DNA of 64,000 nucleotides, from NCBI RefSeq assembly GCF_039522365.1, contig NZ_BAAADJ010000020.1:1-64000 (forward strand), given 5' to 3'. Shown here in pieces: positions 1 through 7,212 of the stretch. Every line of letters starts with the position of its first letter. Position 1 is the stretch's first letter. Below the pieces are notes generated by a model. It had not been told where the DNA came from. It searched no databases and saw nothing but the letters and a program-made list of their open reading frames with translations. Made by a program: the position numbers and the translations under genes. The stretch is from Bacillus carboniphilus (GTDB taxonomy: Bacteria > Bacillota > Bacilli > Bacillales > JC228).

Positions 1-104
1 TGTTCATCAAAAAAGATTTGTCTAAGAATATTCCTCTCCATAAATTGAAAATACCACAGCCCAAAAGACTGCGGTAGACCCAAAATTTATACTTTCTTAT
101 CTTT

Positions 105-131
105 GAAAAAAGAGACCAAATAATTGGTCTC
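105..131 (-). terminator. Terminator of the ABC-F gene
   Basis: On the minus strand an 8-bp perfect stem (GAGACCAA/TTGGTCTC, ATAA-type loop) is followed by six T. It lies 10 nt after the stop codon of the ABC-F gene. The 104 bases before it show nothing I can call. Confidence 0.9.
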
Positions 132-140
132 CTCAATACA

Positions 141-2072
141 TTATTCACCCAGCCCTAACCACAGTTCCATCACAGACTCCAGCTCATGATTCAACTCGAG
201 CTTTCTACCATATAGCTTATTAAGTTGCTCATACTCCATGTTCTCGACCAACATGGCTGCTTCGATTTGTTTTATTTCTTTTTCTAACGTTTCGATCGTT
301 TTTAGAACTTGTGTCTCAGGAACTTCTTTTTTTACCTGGCCAGACTTTATTATTGGTTTCTTCTCTTTTTCTGCTTTTTTAGCCGGCTCTTGGAATAAAT
401 CCACCCGCCGTTTCTCTTTCTCTCGCTTATAATCATCATAATTCCCAGGATAGCTCTTCAAAGACTGCTCCTCTAAAGCAATGACCCGCTCCCCAATTTT
501 ATTGATAAAATAGCGATCATGCGAAATGAAGAAAATGGTCCCTTTAAAATCTTCAAGTGCTACTTCGAGGGTTTCAATTGAATCAATATCTAAATGATTA
601 GTTGGCTCATCCAGTATTAACAAGTTGATATCTTGAAATAGCAACATAGCAAGCTTCAACCTAATTCTTTCTCCACCAGACAAGTGTTTTACCTTTTTAA
701 ATACGTTCTTTTTATAGAACATAAATTTCGATAGGTACTCTCTTGCCTTCCCCTCCACTATCGAAATATCTTCGCGGAAACACTCTAGTACGGTGTGCTC
801 TTCATTAGCAAACGTAATGACCTGTGGCAAATAGGCTGCCATCACATTCGCACCTAATTCAACTACCCCACGATCTGGCCGTTCTTCCCCTAATAGCATC
901 TTTAAGAAAGTGGTTTTCCCACTACCATTAGCACCAATCAACCCCGCTCTTTCACCATAATGGACCATTAGTTCAGCGTTTTCAAAAATCACTTTATCGC
1001 CATAACTCTTTGAAAGCTCCCTCGCTTTAATCGTTTCATTCCCAGACCTTTGCGTCTCTTTAAATTCAAGCCTCATATTTCGTCTCTCAAAAATCGGCTT
1101 ATCTATTCGATCCATTTTATCTAGTTTCTTTTGAATACTAGCTGCTCTCCTGAAAAACTTGTTATTATCCGCTCTCATCGCCCAATCTCTTAGACTCATG
1201 ACCTGCTTTTCAAATGTTTTAATTTGTTTCTGCTGCTCTCTAAAGTGTTCATATTGGATTCGCATGTTTTCTTCTTTTTGACTAACAAAAGAAGAGTAAT
1301 TTCCCTTATAAGATATAGATTCCATATCCTCGATTTCTACAATTTTAGAAACGACATGATCTAGAAAATAACGATCATGGGAGACAATAATGACAATCCC
1401 TTTGTAGCTCTTAAGGTAGCCCTCTAGCCATTCGATAGCATCCATATCCAGGTGGTTAGTCGGCTCATCAAGCAACAGAATGTCTGGATTATGAATTAAA
1501 AGCTTCCCAAGTACAACGGTTGTTTTTTCTCCTCCACTTAATAAATCAAAATCCTGATTTAAAAAATTTTCGCTGAAATTCAATCCTGTACAAACCTTGC
1601 TCAGCTTTTCTTCGCGTTCATATCCGCCTTTTACCTCAAAAACCTGCATCAAGTCACTATATTTCTTCAGTGCTTTTTCCAAGGCTTCATCTTGAAAACT
1701 CTTCATTTCTTCTTCTAGTTCACGCATCTGCATTTCAATGTTGTCGATTTCTTCAAAGGCCAGATTTAAGACACCCATTACGGTTAGACCTTCTGGATAC
1801 ACGGGCGATTGCTCAAGATACGCCTTCGTTGCATCTTTTGGTATAAAATGAATAAGCCCTTCATCATAGCCATAGCTTGATGTTTGAGGATAACCTGGAT
1901 AGTAGTCCATGGGTAATATCCCTGCTATGATTTTTAGTACGGTACTTTTCCCACTTCCATTGGCCCCTACAATTCCGATTTTGTCTCCTTCATACGCTTC
2001 AAAGGAAACATTATTAACCACAAGTGTGGCATCCATATATTTTTTAATTCCGTTTACTTTTAGTTCTAACAT
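141..2072 (-). CDS. ABC-F family ATPase (ribosome-protection type candidate)
   Basis: Soluble protein of 643 aa with two ABC ATPase cassettes and no membrane segment, the layout of ABC-F translation factors and antibiotic ribosome-protection proteins. Each half has a Walker A (GANGSGKS near residue 36, GANGSGKT near 385), an LSGGE signature and a DEPTNHLD Walker B. A charged linker of about 80 residues separates the halves, and a Lys/Glu-rich coiled C-terminal extension follows. I start it at MLELKV rather than six codons earlier because AGAAGG sits 7 nt upstream of that ATG. A terminator hairpin in its leader argues for drug-induced antitermination, as known for vga-, vmlR- and lmo0919-like genes. 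The antibiotic class cannot be read from sequence. It could instead be a housekeeping YdiF/YfmR-like factor. Confidence 0.9.
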   Translation of the reverse strand: MLELKVNGIKKYMDATLVVNNVSFEAYEGDKIGIVGANGSGKSTVLKIIAGILPMDYYPGYPQTSSYGYDEGLIHFIPKDATKAYLEQSPVYPEGLTVMGVLNLAFEEIDNIEMQMRELEEEMKSFQDEALEKALKKYSDLMQVFEVKGGYEREEKLSKVCTGLNFSENFLNQDFDLLSGGEKTTVVLGKLLIHNPDILLLDEPTNHLDMDAIEWLEGYLKSYKGIVIIVSHDRYFLDHVVSKIVEIEDMESISYKGNYSSFVSQKEENMRIQYEHFREQQKQIKTFEKQVMSLRDWAMRADNNKFFRRAASIQKKLDKMDRIDKPIFERRNMRLEFKETQRSGNETIKARELSKSYGDKVIFENAELMVHYGERAGLIGANGSGKTTFLKMLLGEERPDRGVVELGANVMAAYLPQVITFANEEHTVLECFREDISIVEGKAREYLSKFMFYKKNVFKKVKHLSGGERIRLKLAMLLFQDINLLILDEPTNHLDIDSIETLEVALEDFKGTIFFISHDRYFINKIGERVIALEEQSLKSYPGNYDDYKREKEKRRVDLFQEPAKKAEKEKKPIIKSGQVKKEVPETQVLKTIETLEKEIKQIEAAMLVENMEYEQLNKLYGRKLELNHELESVMELWLGLGE

Positions 2073-2156
2073 CTTGATTCCTTCTTTCATCCATATTGAA
2101 TTACGTCTTTATGGATGGGTAAAGAAGATTTTCCGATACTATTTTGTTGTCAAATT

Positions 2157-2192
2157 AAAAAAGACTATAAGAAGATTGTTCTTCTTACAGCC
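2157..2192 (-). terminator. Intrinsic terminator inside the ABC-F leader (attenuator)
   Basis: Minus-strand hairpin with a 13-bp stem (three G-U pairs), ACAA loop and six T, ending 84 nt before the ABC-F start codon. No gene ends here, so it must stop transcripts that start upstream of the ABC-F gene. That is the arrangement of antibiotic-responsive attenuators. Confidence 0.8.
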
Positions 2193-2212
2193 TTTATCAT
2201 CCGTAAATATAA

Positions 2213-2320
2213 TTATAATATACAGATTGTGAGGCACCCTAAAAAAAGTGCAACAAGGCGCAAATGTCTTACGCAACCTGTTATCGAAATGGACAATCTA
2301 CAGAAACAGGAATGTCCCAT
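2213..2320 (-). CDS. Possible 35-codon leader peptide upstream of the attenuator
   Basis: Open frame of 35 codons beginning MGHSCFCRLS and ending in a hydrophobic Leu/Cys/Ile stretch, with its stop 20 nt before the attenuator hairpin. Position and length fit a regulatory leader ORF whose stalled translation would prevent terminator folding. Against it, no good Shine-Dalgarno precedes the ATG, and a TATAAT lies immediately upstream, so the message might be nearly leaderless. The rest of the 2073-2591 gap shows no other gene. Confidence 0.3.
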   Translation of the reverse strand: MGHSCFCRLSISITGCVRHLRLVALFLGCLTICIL

Positions 2321-2550
2321 TATTATATATAGAGGATAGTAAAGTAAGAAACCTTCTATTGCCACAATTCCATAAAGAGCATAACAAATAAACCTATAAT
2401 TTTTAGGCTATTGGTACTCGTTACAAAATTTCTATTAATTTATTCAAAATAAATTAAAATGGGCAATTCGTTGGTTCCATAAACTTACTTTCCCCCTTCC
2501 AAATTTCCTTTATTATCTCACCTCTGCATAATTTTGTAAATAACACATTG

Positions 2551-2580
2551 AAAAAACAGGAACTTTTCGGCCCCTGTTTT
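2551..2580 (-). terminator. Terminator of azoR
   Basis: Minus-strand stem CAGGGGC/GTTCCTG (two G-U pairs) followed by six T, just after the azoreductase stop codon. Confidence 0.85.
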
Positions 2581-2591
2581 CATTTTCTTTT

Positions 2592-3227
2592 TTAAAATGT
2601 ATGTGCTAAATCCTTTGCTCTCGCAATTGCGTTTTCTTTAATCTCTTGAGCCTTGTCTGGCATTGCAGCATGTCCTTCCACAAACAACCCTTCAAATGAA
2701 GGAACTCCGTAAAATTGCATCATGATGTTTAAGTACCGATGTCCCATTTCCATTTGTGCGGCTGGACCTTCTGAATAAAATCCACCACGAGCCTGGATAT
2801 GTAACGCCTTTTTATCCGTTAATAACCCAACTGGTCCATGTTCTGTGTACTTAAATGTTTTACCTGCAACAGATACTGCATCGATATATGCCTTTAAAAC
2901 AGGAGGGAAAGAAAAATTCCATAAAGGGGTAACAAACACATATTTATCCACAGAAATAAATTGTTCACACAGGTCTGAAAGTCTACCCACTTTTGCTTTT
3001 TCCCCTTCTGAAAGCTCTTCAAATCCCTTTCCAGATTTCAGCTTTCCCCATCCATTAAATACATCTACATCAATTTCAGGGATATGTTCTTTATAAAGAT
3101 CCAAATTAACAATCTCGTCATTTGGATGAACTTCTTTGTAAGTATCGATAAAAGCCTTCCCTACGGCCATACTGTATGATTGCGTATCATCATGTGGATG
3201 GGCTGTAATGTATAACACTTTTGACAT
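2592..3227 (-). CDS. azoR: FMN-dependent NADH-azoreductase
   Basis: A 211-aa flavodoxin-like NAD(P)H:quinone/azo oxidoreductase of the AzoR/AcpD family, a cytosolic FMN dimer that reduces azo dyes and quinones and helps with thiol-specific stress. The N-terminal strand and phosphate loop ([13 protein letters not shown], residues 7-19), the [18 protein letters not shown] block (about 100-117) and the ARGGFYS segment (about 146-152) are diagnostic. The start has AAAGGAAG 6-7 nt upstream. It is monocistronic with its own terminator. In Bacillus such genes can be quinone/diamide induced, but no operator for that was recognised here. Confidence 0.93.
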   Translation of the reverse strand: MSKVLYITAHPHDDTQSYSMAVGKAFIDTYKEVHPNDEIVNLDLYKEHIPEIDVDVFNGWGKLKSGKGFEELSEGEKAKVGRLSDLCEQFISVDKYVFVTPLWNFSFPPVLKAYIDAVSVAGKTFKYTEHGPVGLLTDKKALHIQARGGFYSEGPAAQMEMGHRYLNIMMQFYGVPSFEGLFVEGHAAMPDKAQEIKENAIARAKDLAHTF

Positions 3228-3366
3228 TTTTAACTTCCTTTCTAGCTGTCTATATAGAATTATCTTGTGTGGAAATTAGGAATGTATACCTTTTTTCAAA
3301 TTGGTATATAATCAATCCGAGGCAAGTGTATCGAAATCTAATTAGAGGTTCAAATGTTTTGCTTAT

Positions 3367-3397
3367 AAAAAAAGGAGACGCCAATAATAGCCTCTCC
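3367..3397 (-). terminator. Terminator of the 46-aa gene
   Basis: Minus-strand stem of GGAGA/TCTCC plus an inner GC/GC with one mismatch, followed by seven T. It lies about 13 nt after the stop of the small gene at 3410-3550. Confidence 0.7.
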
Positions 3398-3409
3398 GCC
3401 AATCATGTA

Positions 3410-3550
3410 TTATTTTGTGAAATAAGGGTTTCCACTAATATTTTTTCTCATTTCATCTGTTAGTTCAAAAGTTTCATTACTGTTATCTTCATTTTTTAAC
3501 AGTTCATCGTTGTGGGCGCTTCCATCATAGTGTACAGGCTTGTTTTCCAT
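3410..3550 (-). CDS. Small hydrophilic protein, 46 aa, unknown
   Basis: A 46-aa frame starting MENKPVHYDG and ending in NPYFTK, rich in Asn, Asp and Glu, with no membrane segment. It is supported by a GGAGGTGGAGG ribosome site upstream of the ATG and a terminator right after the stop codon, the hallmarks of a real single-gene transcript. I do not recognise the family. The size, charge and isolated setting resemble the many small hydrophilic Bacillus proteins of sporulation, but that is only a guess. Confidence 0.7.
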   Translation of the reverse strand: MENKPVHYDGSAHNDELLKNEDNSNETFELTDEMRKNISGNPYFTK

Positions 3551-3665
3551 GTTGTCCTCCACCTCCATCAACACTAGTATACCCACTATTTTACTAGTTA
3601 TTTATTCCTACGGATAGAGTTTTTTGAAAATTAGCAATCCCGTTTGTCCGGGAATTATTACCATA

Positions 3666-3694
3666 TGGGACAAGGGGACAGGAATCCTGTCCCA
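3666..3694. repeat. GGGACA/TGTCCC dispersed hairpin, copy 1
   Basis: Read on the minus strand this is TGGGACA, a short spacer, CCTGTCCCC, then TTGTCCCA. The same three-block pattern recurs at 19807-19836 and 24094-24123. The inner part is nearly a perfect 19-nt palindrome centred on AATCC/GGATT. It lies just beyond the terminator of the methyltransferase gene. Confidence 0.75.
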
Positions 3695-3712
3695 CCAATG
3701 GTTGTTCACACA

Positions 3713-3753
3713 AAAAAATGCTACCCAGGGAAATGACCCCCTCGGTAGCATTT
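3713..3753 (-). terminator. Terminator of the RumA-type methyltransferase
   Basis: Minus-strand stem starting AATGCTACC and closing with GGTAGCATT, inner GGG/CCC pairs, then seven T. It follows the stop codon of the gene at 3760. Confidence 0.9.
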
Positions 3754-3759
3754 TCAAAA

Positions 3760-5145
3760 TTATAAAGTTAATAATGCCACACATTCTACATGAACAGTAT
3801 GCGGGAATAAATCAACGGGTTGAACAACATGTAGCTTATAGCCAAACTGCTCAAGCTCCTTAATATCGGTAGCAAATGTGTCCGGATTACAAGATACATA
3901 CACAATTCGTTCAGGCTTCGCACGCCCTATTCTTCTCATCACTTTTCCACCAGCACCAGAACGAGGAGGATCAAGCATCAATAGCTCAGGGCTACCAAAA
4001 GTCTCAAGAACCTGGTCAATCCCTTTACGTGCATCTTTTGCCAAGAAAGATGCATTTGAGATTCCATTATCCTCAGCATTACGCTTAGCTGACTCAATAG
4101 AAGTCTCCACAATTTCAATTCCAACCAATTCTCCAACTCTGCTTGCAAATGGAAGAGAAAACGTACCTACCCCACAGAAAAGGTCAATCATTTTTTCTGT
4201 TTTCTTCGGTTGTCCCATTTCAATCGCTAAGTCGACTAATTTTTGCGCTTGTGTCGGATTCGTTTGGAAAAATGTATCAAACCATAGACGGAAACGGTAG
4301 CCATCCATTTCATCGTAGATAAAGTCACGTCCCGCTAGAGTATAGCTTTCTTCTGATTGTGTTCGGTCTGCCCAATCAGTATTTTTCAGCCACAATAAGC
4401 TTTTAACTTGTGGGAACTTTTCTCCAATTCGTACTACTAAATCGTTAGCTGCTTCCTGAAGGTCACCTTCTGGGGATTCTGTAGCAAACAGAGCTAGCAT
4501 GATTTCACCCGTGGCAAATGATTGTCTTACCATCAAGTGACGAAGTAGACCTTCATGTGCATCTTTGTTATATCCTGATAATTGGTGAGATTTTGCCCAT
4601 TCAGCTACTTCCATTGCAGCTTCCACCATTTCCTTACCAGCAATTAAACAGGTTTCAAGTGAAATAATCTCACGGAAATTCCCTTGCTCATGTAACCCTA
4701 GTTTACCTTCTGGAGAGAATGTAAACTCCATTTTGTTACGATAGTGCCAAGGGTTGTCCATGCCAATAGTATCTTTCACTAAACCCGAATCAAACCCTTG
4801 AGCTTCAATAGCTTCTCTTACATGAGCTGTCTTATGCTTCAATTGCCCTTCGTATTGCCAATGCTGCCATACACATCCACCACAACGGTCAAAATGCGGA
4901 CATGGTGGTGCTGTTCTTTCTTGGTGACTCTCAAGTATTTCTTCAGGCATTGCTTTTCTTCTTCTTCGCTCAGGCTGATCAACTGTTACTTTCACTTTTT
5001 CTCCAGGAAGAGTTTGAGGAATCGTAAGCTTTAACTTTTTCGGGTTCCCCTTCTCATTTTCGCGCCAAATGGCAGCGCGCCCTGAACCCTTTTCATCTAA
5101 ATGGCTGACTTCTGCAACCATTGTTTCTCCTCTTTGATTAGTCAA
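3760..5145 (-). CDS. RumA-family RNA (uracil-5-)-methyltransferase, YfjO-like paralog
   Basis: 461-aa SAM-dependent m5U methyltransferase of the TrmA/RumA class. It has an N-terminal TRAM-like domain (residues 1-60), the Fe-S cysteine set CPHFDRCGGC (about 81-90) with a fourth Cys in ETCLIAG, a SAM-binding DLFCGVGTFS, the LDPPRSG motif and the catalytic Cys of YVSCNPDTF. It is one of two such enzymes here; the other at 18199 looks like the main rlmCD. B. subtilis likewise has two, YefA and YfjO. Two starts are plausible: TTG at 5145 with AGGAGG 8 nt upstream, or ATG at 5121 with GAGGAG 5 nt upstream. I prefer the TTG because it keeps the first TRAM strand. Confidence 0.88.
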   Translation of the reverse strand: MTNQRGETMVAEVSHLDEKGSGRAAIWRENEKGNPKKLKLTIPQTLPGEKVKVTVDQPERRRRKAMPEEILESHQERTAPPCPHFDRCGGCVWQHWQYEGQLKHKTAHVREAIEAQGFDSGLVKDTIGMDNPWHYRNKMEFTFSPEGKLGLHEQGNFREIISLETCLIAGKEMVEAAMEVAEWAKSHQLSGYNKDAHEGLLRHLMVRQSFATGEIMLALFATESPEGDLQEAANDLVVRIGEKFPQVKSLLWLKNTDWADRTQSEESYTLAGRDFIYDEMDGYRFRLWFDTFFQTNPTQAQKLVDLAIEMGQPKKTEKMIDLFCGVGTFSLPFASRVGELVGIEIVETSIESAKRNAEDNGISNASFLAKDARKGIDQVLETFGSPELLMLDPPRSGAGGKVMRRIGRAKPERIVYVSCNPDTFATDIKELEQFGYKLHVVQPVDLFPHTVHVECVALLTL

Positions 5146-5422
5146 TTAAGGCCCCTCCTTCATGAAATAATTTATTTATATATAAAATCTATTGTTTATA
5201 AAGATCAGTGTCACTGGTCATTCTCCACGCACACTTATCCTAGTATAAAAGACAAACCACTAATTTGAAAGGCAAATCACACCTAGTATATATTTACAAC
5301 TTCTGAGTTGGGAAGGCATTAGTCATCTTAGACCAATTACATAGCGATTAAAAGTAGTTCCCTAGTAAAAAAAGAAACCTTGAATGGTATAGAACCAAAC
5401 AAGGTTAATCTTTTTACATAAT

Positions 5423-5600
5423 ATTACCGATAAAGCCTTAATCTTTTCCGATAGCGGGCCTAGGTTTTCCGATAGAACACTAATCTTTTCCGATAGCTCG
5501 CCTAGGTTTTCCGATACACTACTAATCTTTTCCGATAGCTCGCCTAGGTTTTCCGATACACCACCAATCTTTTCCGATAGCAATCCAAATATTTCCAAAA
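5423..5600. repeat. Intergenic 21-bp tandem array 1 (core TTTTCCGATA)
   Basis: TTTTCCGATA occurs at 5444, 5465, 5486, 5507, 5528, 5549 and 5570, exactly 21 bp apart. Degenerate copies at 5423 and 5591 keep the phase, giving nine units. Between cores two fillers alternate, so there is also a 42-bp superperiod. The array begins 6 nt past the stop codon of the trypsin-like gene. The remaining bases 5146-5422 hold no gene or clear signal. Confidence 0.95.
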
Positions 5601-5605
5601 GACCA

Positions 5606-7033
5606 CTAAATTCTTAAAACGCCACCAGCAAAAACCTTAATATATTTTGTCCCCACTGCCAAATTTAAATTTTGCCCTTCAAACCCCGCAGTTGTGATTC
5701 CAATTAAATTTCCATATAGATCCAATAGTGCTCCTCCTGAACTTCCTGGCGAAATAGGGGCTGTTATTTGAAGCAGCTCTATTTCCTTAAAGTCTCTAAA
5801 TCCTGAAATGATACCATCAGAAATGGTATTCAATAATCCTAGGGGACTTCCAATCGCCACTATTTTTTGCCCTCTAACCAGCTTTTCTTGAGGATTGATC
5901 AGCAGAGGTTCTGTTCGTTCCTCAATCTTTAATAGGGCTAAGTCATAATCTTGGTGATATTTTACTAAACTATCTGTGAAATACTCAGTTTCGTTATTTT
6001 CAAATACAATCCCAAAAACGACGCCGTTTTGGATAACATGAAAATTAGTTAGAATGAAACCATCAGTTGTTATGACTACGCCTGACCCTCTACCCATTAT
6101 CTCTTTTTTATGATCATAAACATTTATTAAGACAACGGATTTAGCTAATTGAGCCAATTCCTCGTAGCTTTTTTCATCATTACGGTTGCTTGAGGTATTC
6201 ACCTTAAACGTATTCTCACTTACAGTTGTTTGTTTAACGATTGCCGTTTGGAAAATTGTCGTTTGCTGTTCCTTTTCATTTTGAGACACTTCATATTTTG
6301 GAAGCTTCAAAATCGATTGCACTTTAAGTTGATGTGTAATCAGTGCTGATCTATCCTTGATTTCCGGAAGTACATTTTTCATATCTTCTTTAGGGTTCAT
6401 ATATAGTACATCACAACCCATTTTTGATAAAAACAATAAAAAGTACTGCTCGTGCTTTTTTATATCCCCGTAGTAAATGACTTTTGGAATAGAATTGTCA
6501 GTGATCCTGTCGAACAATTCTTTTAAGTACCTATTCATCCATATAAGAAACTTAATCGTAAAGTTTTTTCTCGTAGACTGACTTTGGGAAACGTTATACT
6601 GATCAAATAATGCTACCATTTCTTTAAATAACACCTTCTTTGTCCAGTCTAAAACATTATTTTCTATTACATATCCCATATCTAGTTTATCTAGTCCACT
6701 GGAATCATAAGGATTTTCTTTTTCTAATGAAAGATACTCATTCCATACTTGTTCCATTGCTTGAATCTCACTCTGCGAAAAGCCATTATATAACCCTTCC
6801 TCAAACCGCAAATAACCTACCGGTGTACTTCTTAATTCCCGGTCCAACTGTGTAAGGACTTCTATATAGCTATGTTCATCCTTTTGTATACCTATGTATC
6901 TAGTAAAAATAACTCGTTTTGTTTTACTAGTTATACCACCACATCTATCCTGATTCCATGCGGATTTTATCTGGTCAAGTGGGCGGTCTGTATTTAAAAT
7001 GGTTGTTTTCAAAGGTTTGACTGTTACAATCAT
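5606..7033 (-). CDS. YceG-like domain fused to a trypsin-like serine protease
   Basis: 475 aa, no signal peptide or membrane segment, so probably cytosolic. Residues 185-214 (VIYYGDIKKHEQYFLLFL and the following GCDVLYMNP) resemble the YceG-like family, a component of tellurite/toxic-anion (ter-type) stress loci. Residues about 312-470 form an HtrA/trypsin-like protease with a complete apparent triad: His332 (NFHV), Asp364 (DYDLALL) and Ser432 (GSSGG). There is no PDZ domain. It lies downstream of a TPR/helical protein gene, which has its own terminator. The start ATG has only a moderate purine-rich site (GGGAGTGGG). The domain pairing suggests a stress-sensing or conflict protease; that role is inferred. 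Confidence 0.75.
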   Translation of the reverse strand: MIVTVKPLKTTILNTDRPLDQIKSAWNQDRCGGITSKTKRVIFTRYIGIQKDEHSYIEVLTQLDRELRSTPVGYLRFEEGLYNGFSQSEIQAMEQVWNEYLSLEKENPYDSSGLDKLDMGYVIENNVLDWTKKVLFKEMVALFDQYNVSQSQSTRKNFTIKFLIWMNRYLKELFDRITDNSIPKVIYYGDIKKHEQYFLLFLSKMGCDVLYMNPKEDMKNVLPEIKDRSALITHQLKVQSILKLPKYEVSQNEKEQQTTIFQTAIVKQTTVSENTFKVNTSSNRNDEKSYEELAQLAKSVVLINVYDHKKEIMGRGSGVVITTDGFILTNFHVIQNGVVFGIVFENNETEYFTDSLVKYHQDYDLALLKIEERTEPLLINPQEKLVRGQKIVAIGSPLGLLNTISDGIISGFRDFKEIELLQITAPISPGSSGGALLDLYGNLIGITTAGFEGQNLNLAVGTKYIKVFAGGVLRI

Positions 7034-7156
7034 TCATCCCACTCCCATAAACCTATATCTCAGAGACTATATATTGTATTCAACTATTTCTTCGGCTTCT
7101 ATTCTACTAATTTTGAATATTTTTTCATTTTAAGTCAATTTTTGCTTTCCTTCGGC

Positions 7157-7182
7157 AAAAAAAACCTCCCCGTTTAGGAAGG
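7157..7182 (-). terminator. Terminator between the TPR protein and the protease fusion
   Basis: Minus-strand stem CCTTCC/GGGAGG followed by eight T, downstream of the 705-aa gene. The protease fusion gene therefore needs read-through or its own promoter in the 120 bp before its start. Confidence 0.88.
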
Positions 7183-7212
7183 CTTATTCATTAGATTATA
7201 ATTTTGATATAT

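Noticed and set aside
2213-2260. TTGCAC as a -35 for the ABC-F leader promoter
   Set aside because: No -10 at 16-18 bp; the nearby TATAAT has no matching -35, so the promoter is left unassigned.
2115-2339. 74-codon plus-strand frame over the ABC-F leader
   Set aside because: It overlaps the attenuator hairpin in antisense and has no supporting signal.
5362-5598. 78-codon minus-strand frame with SEKISSV/SENLGEL heptads
   Set aside because: It is open only because array 1 has a 21-bp period. It needs a TTG start without a Shine-Dalgarno, and the sister arrays 2 and 3 have spacings that break codon phase.
5423-5600. Arrays 1-3 as CRISPR arrays
   Set aside because: Repeats are about 10 nt with about 10-nt fillers, far below CRISPR repeat and spacer sizes, and no cas genes are present.
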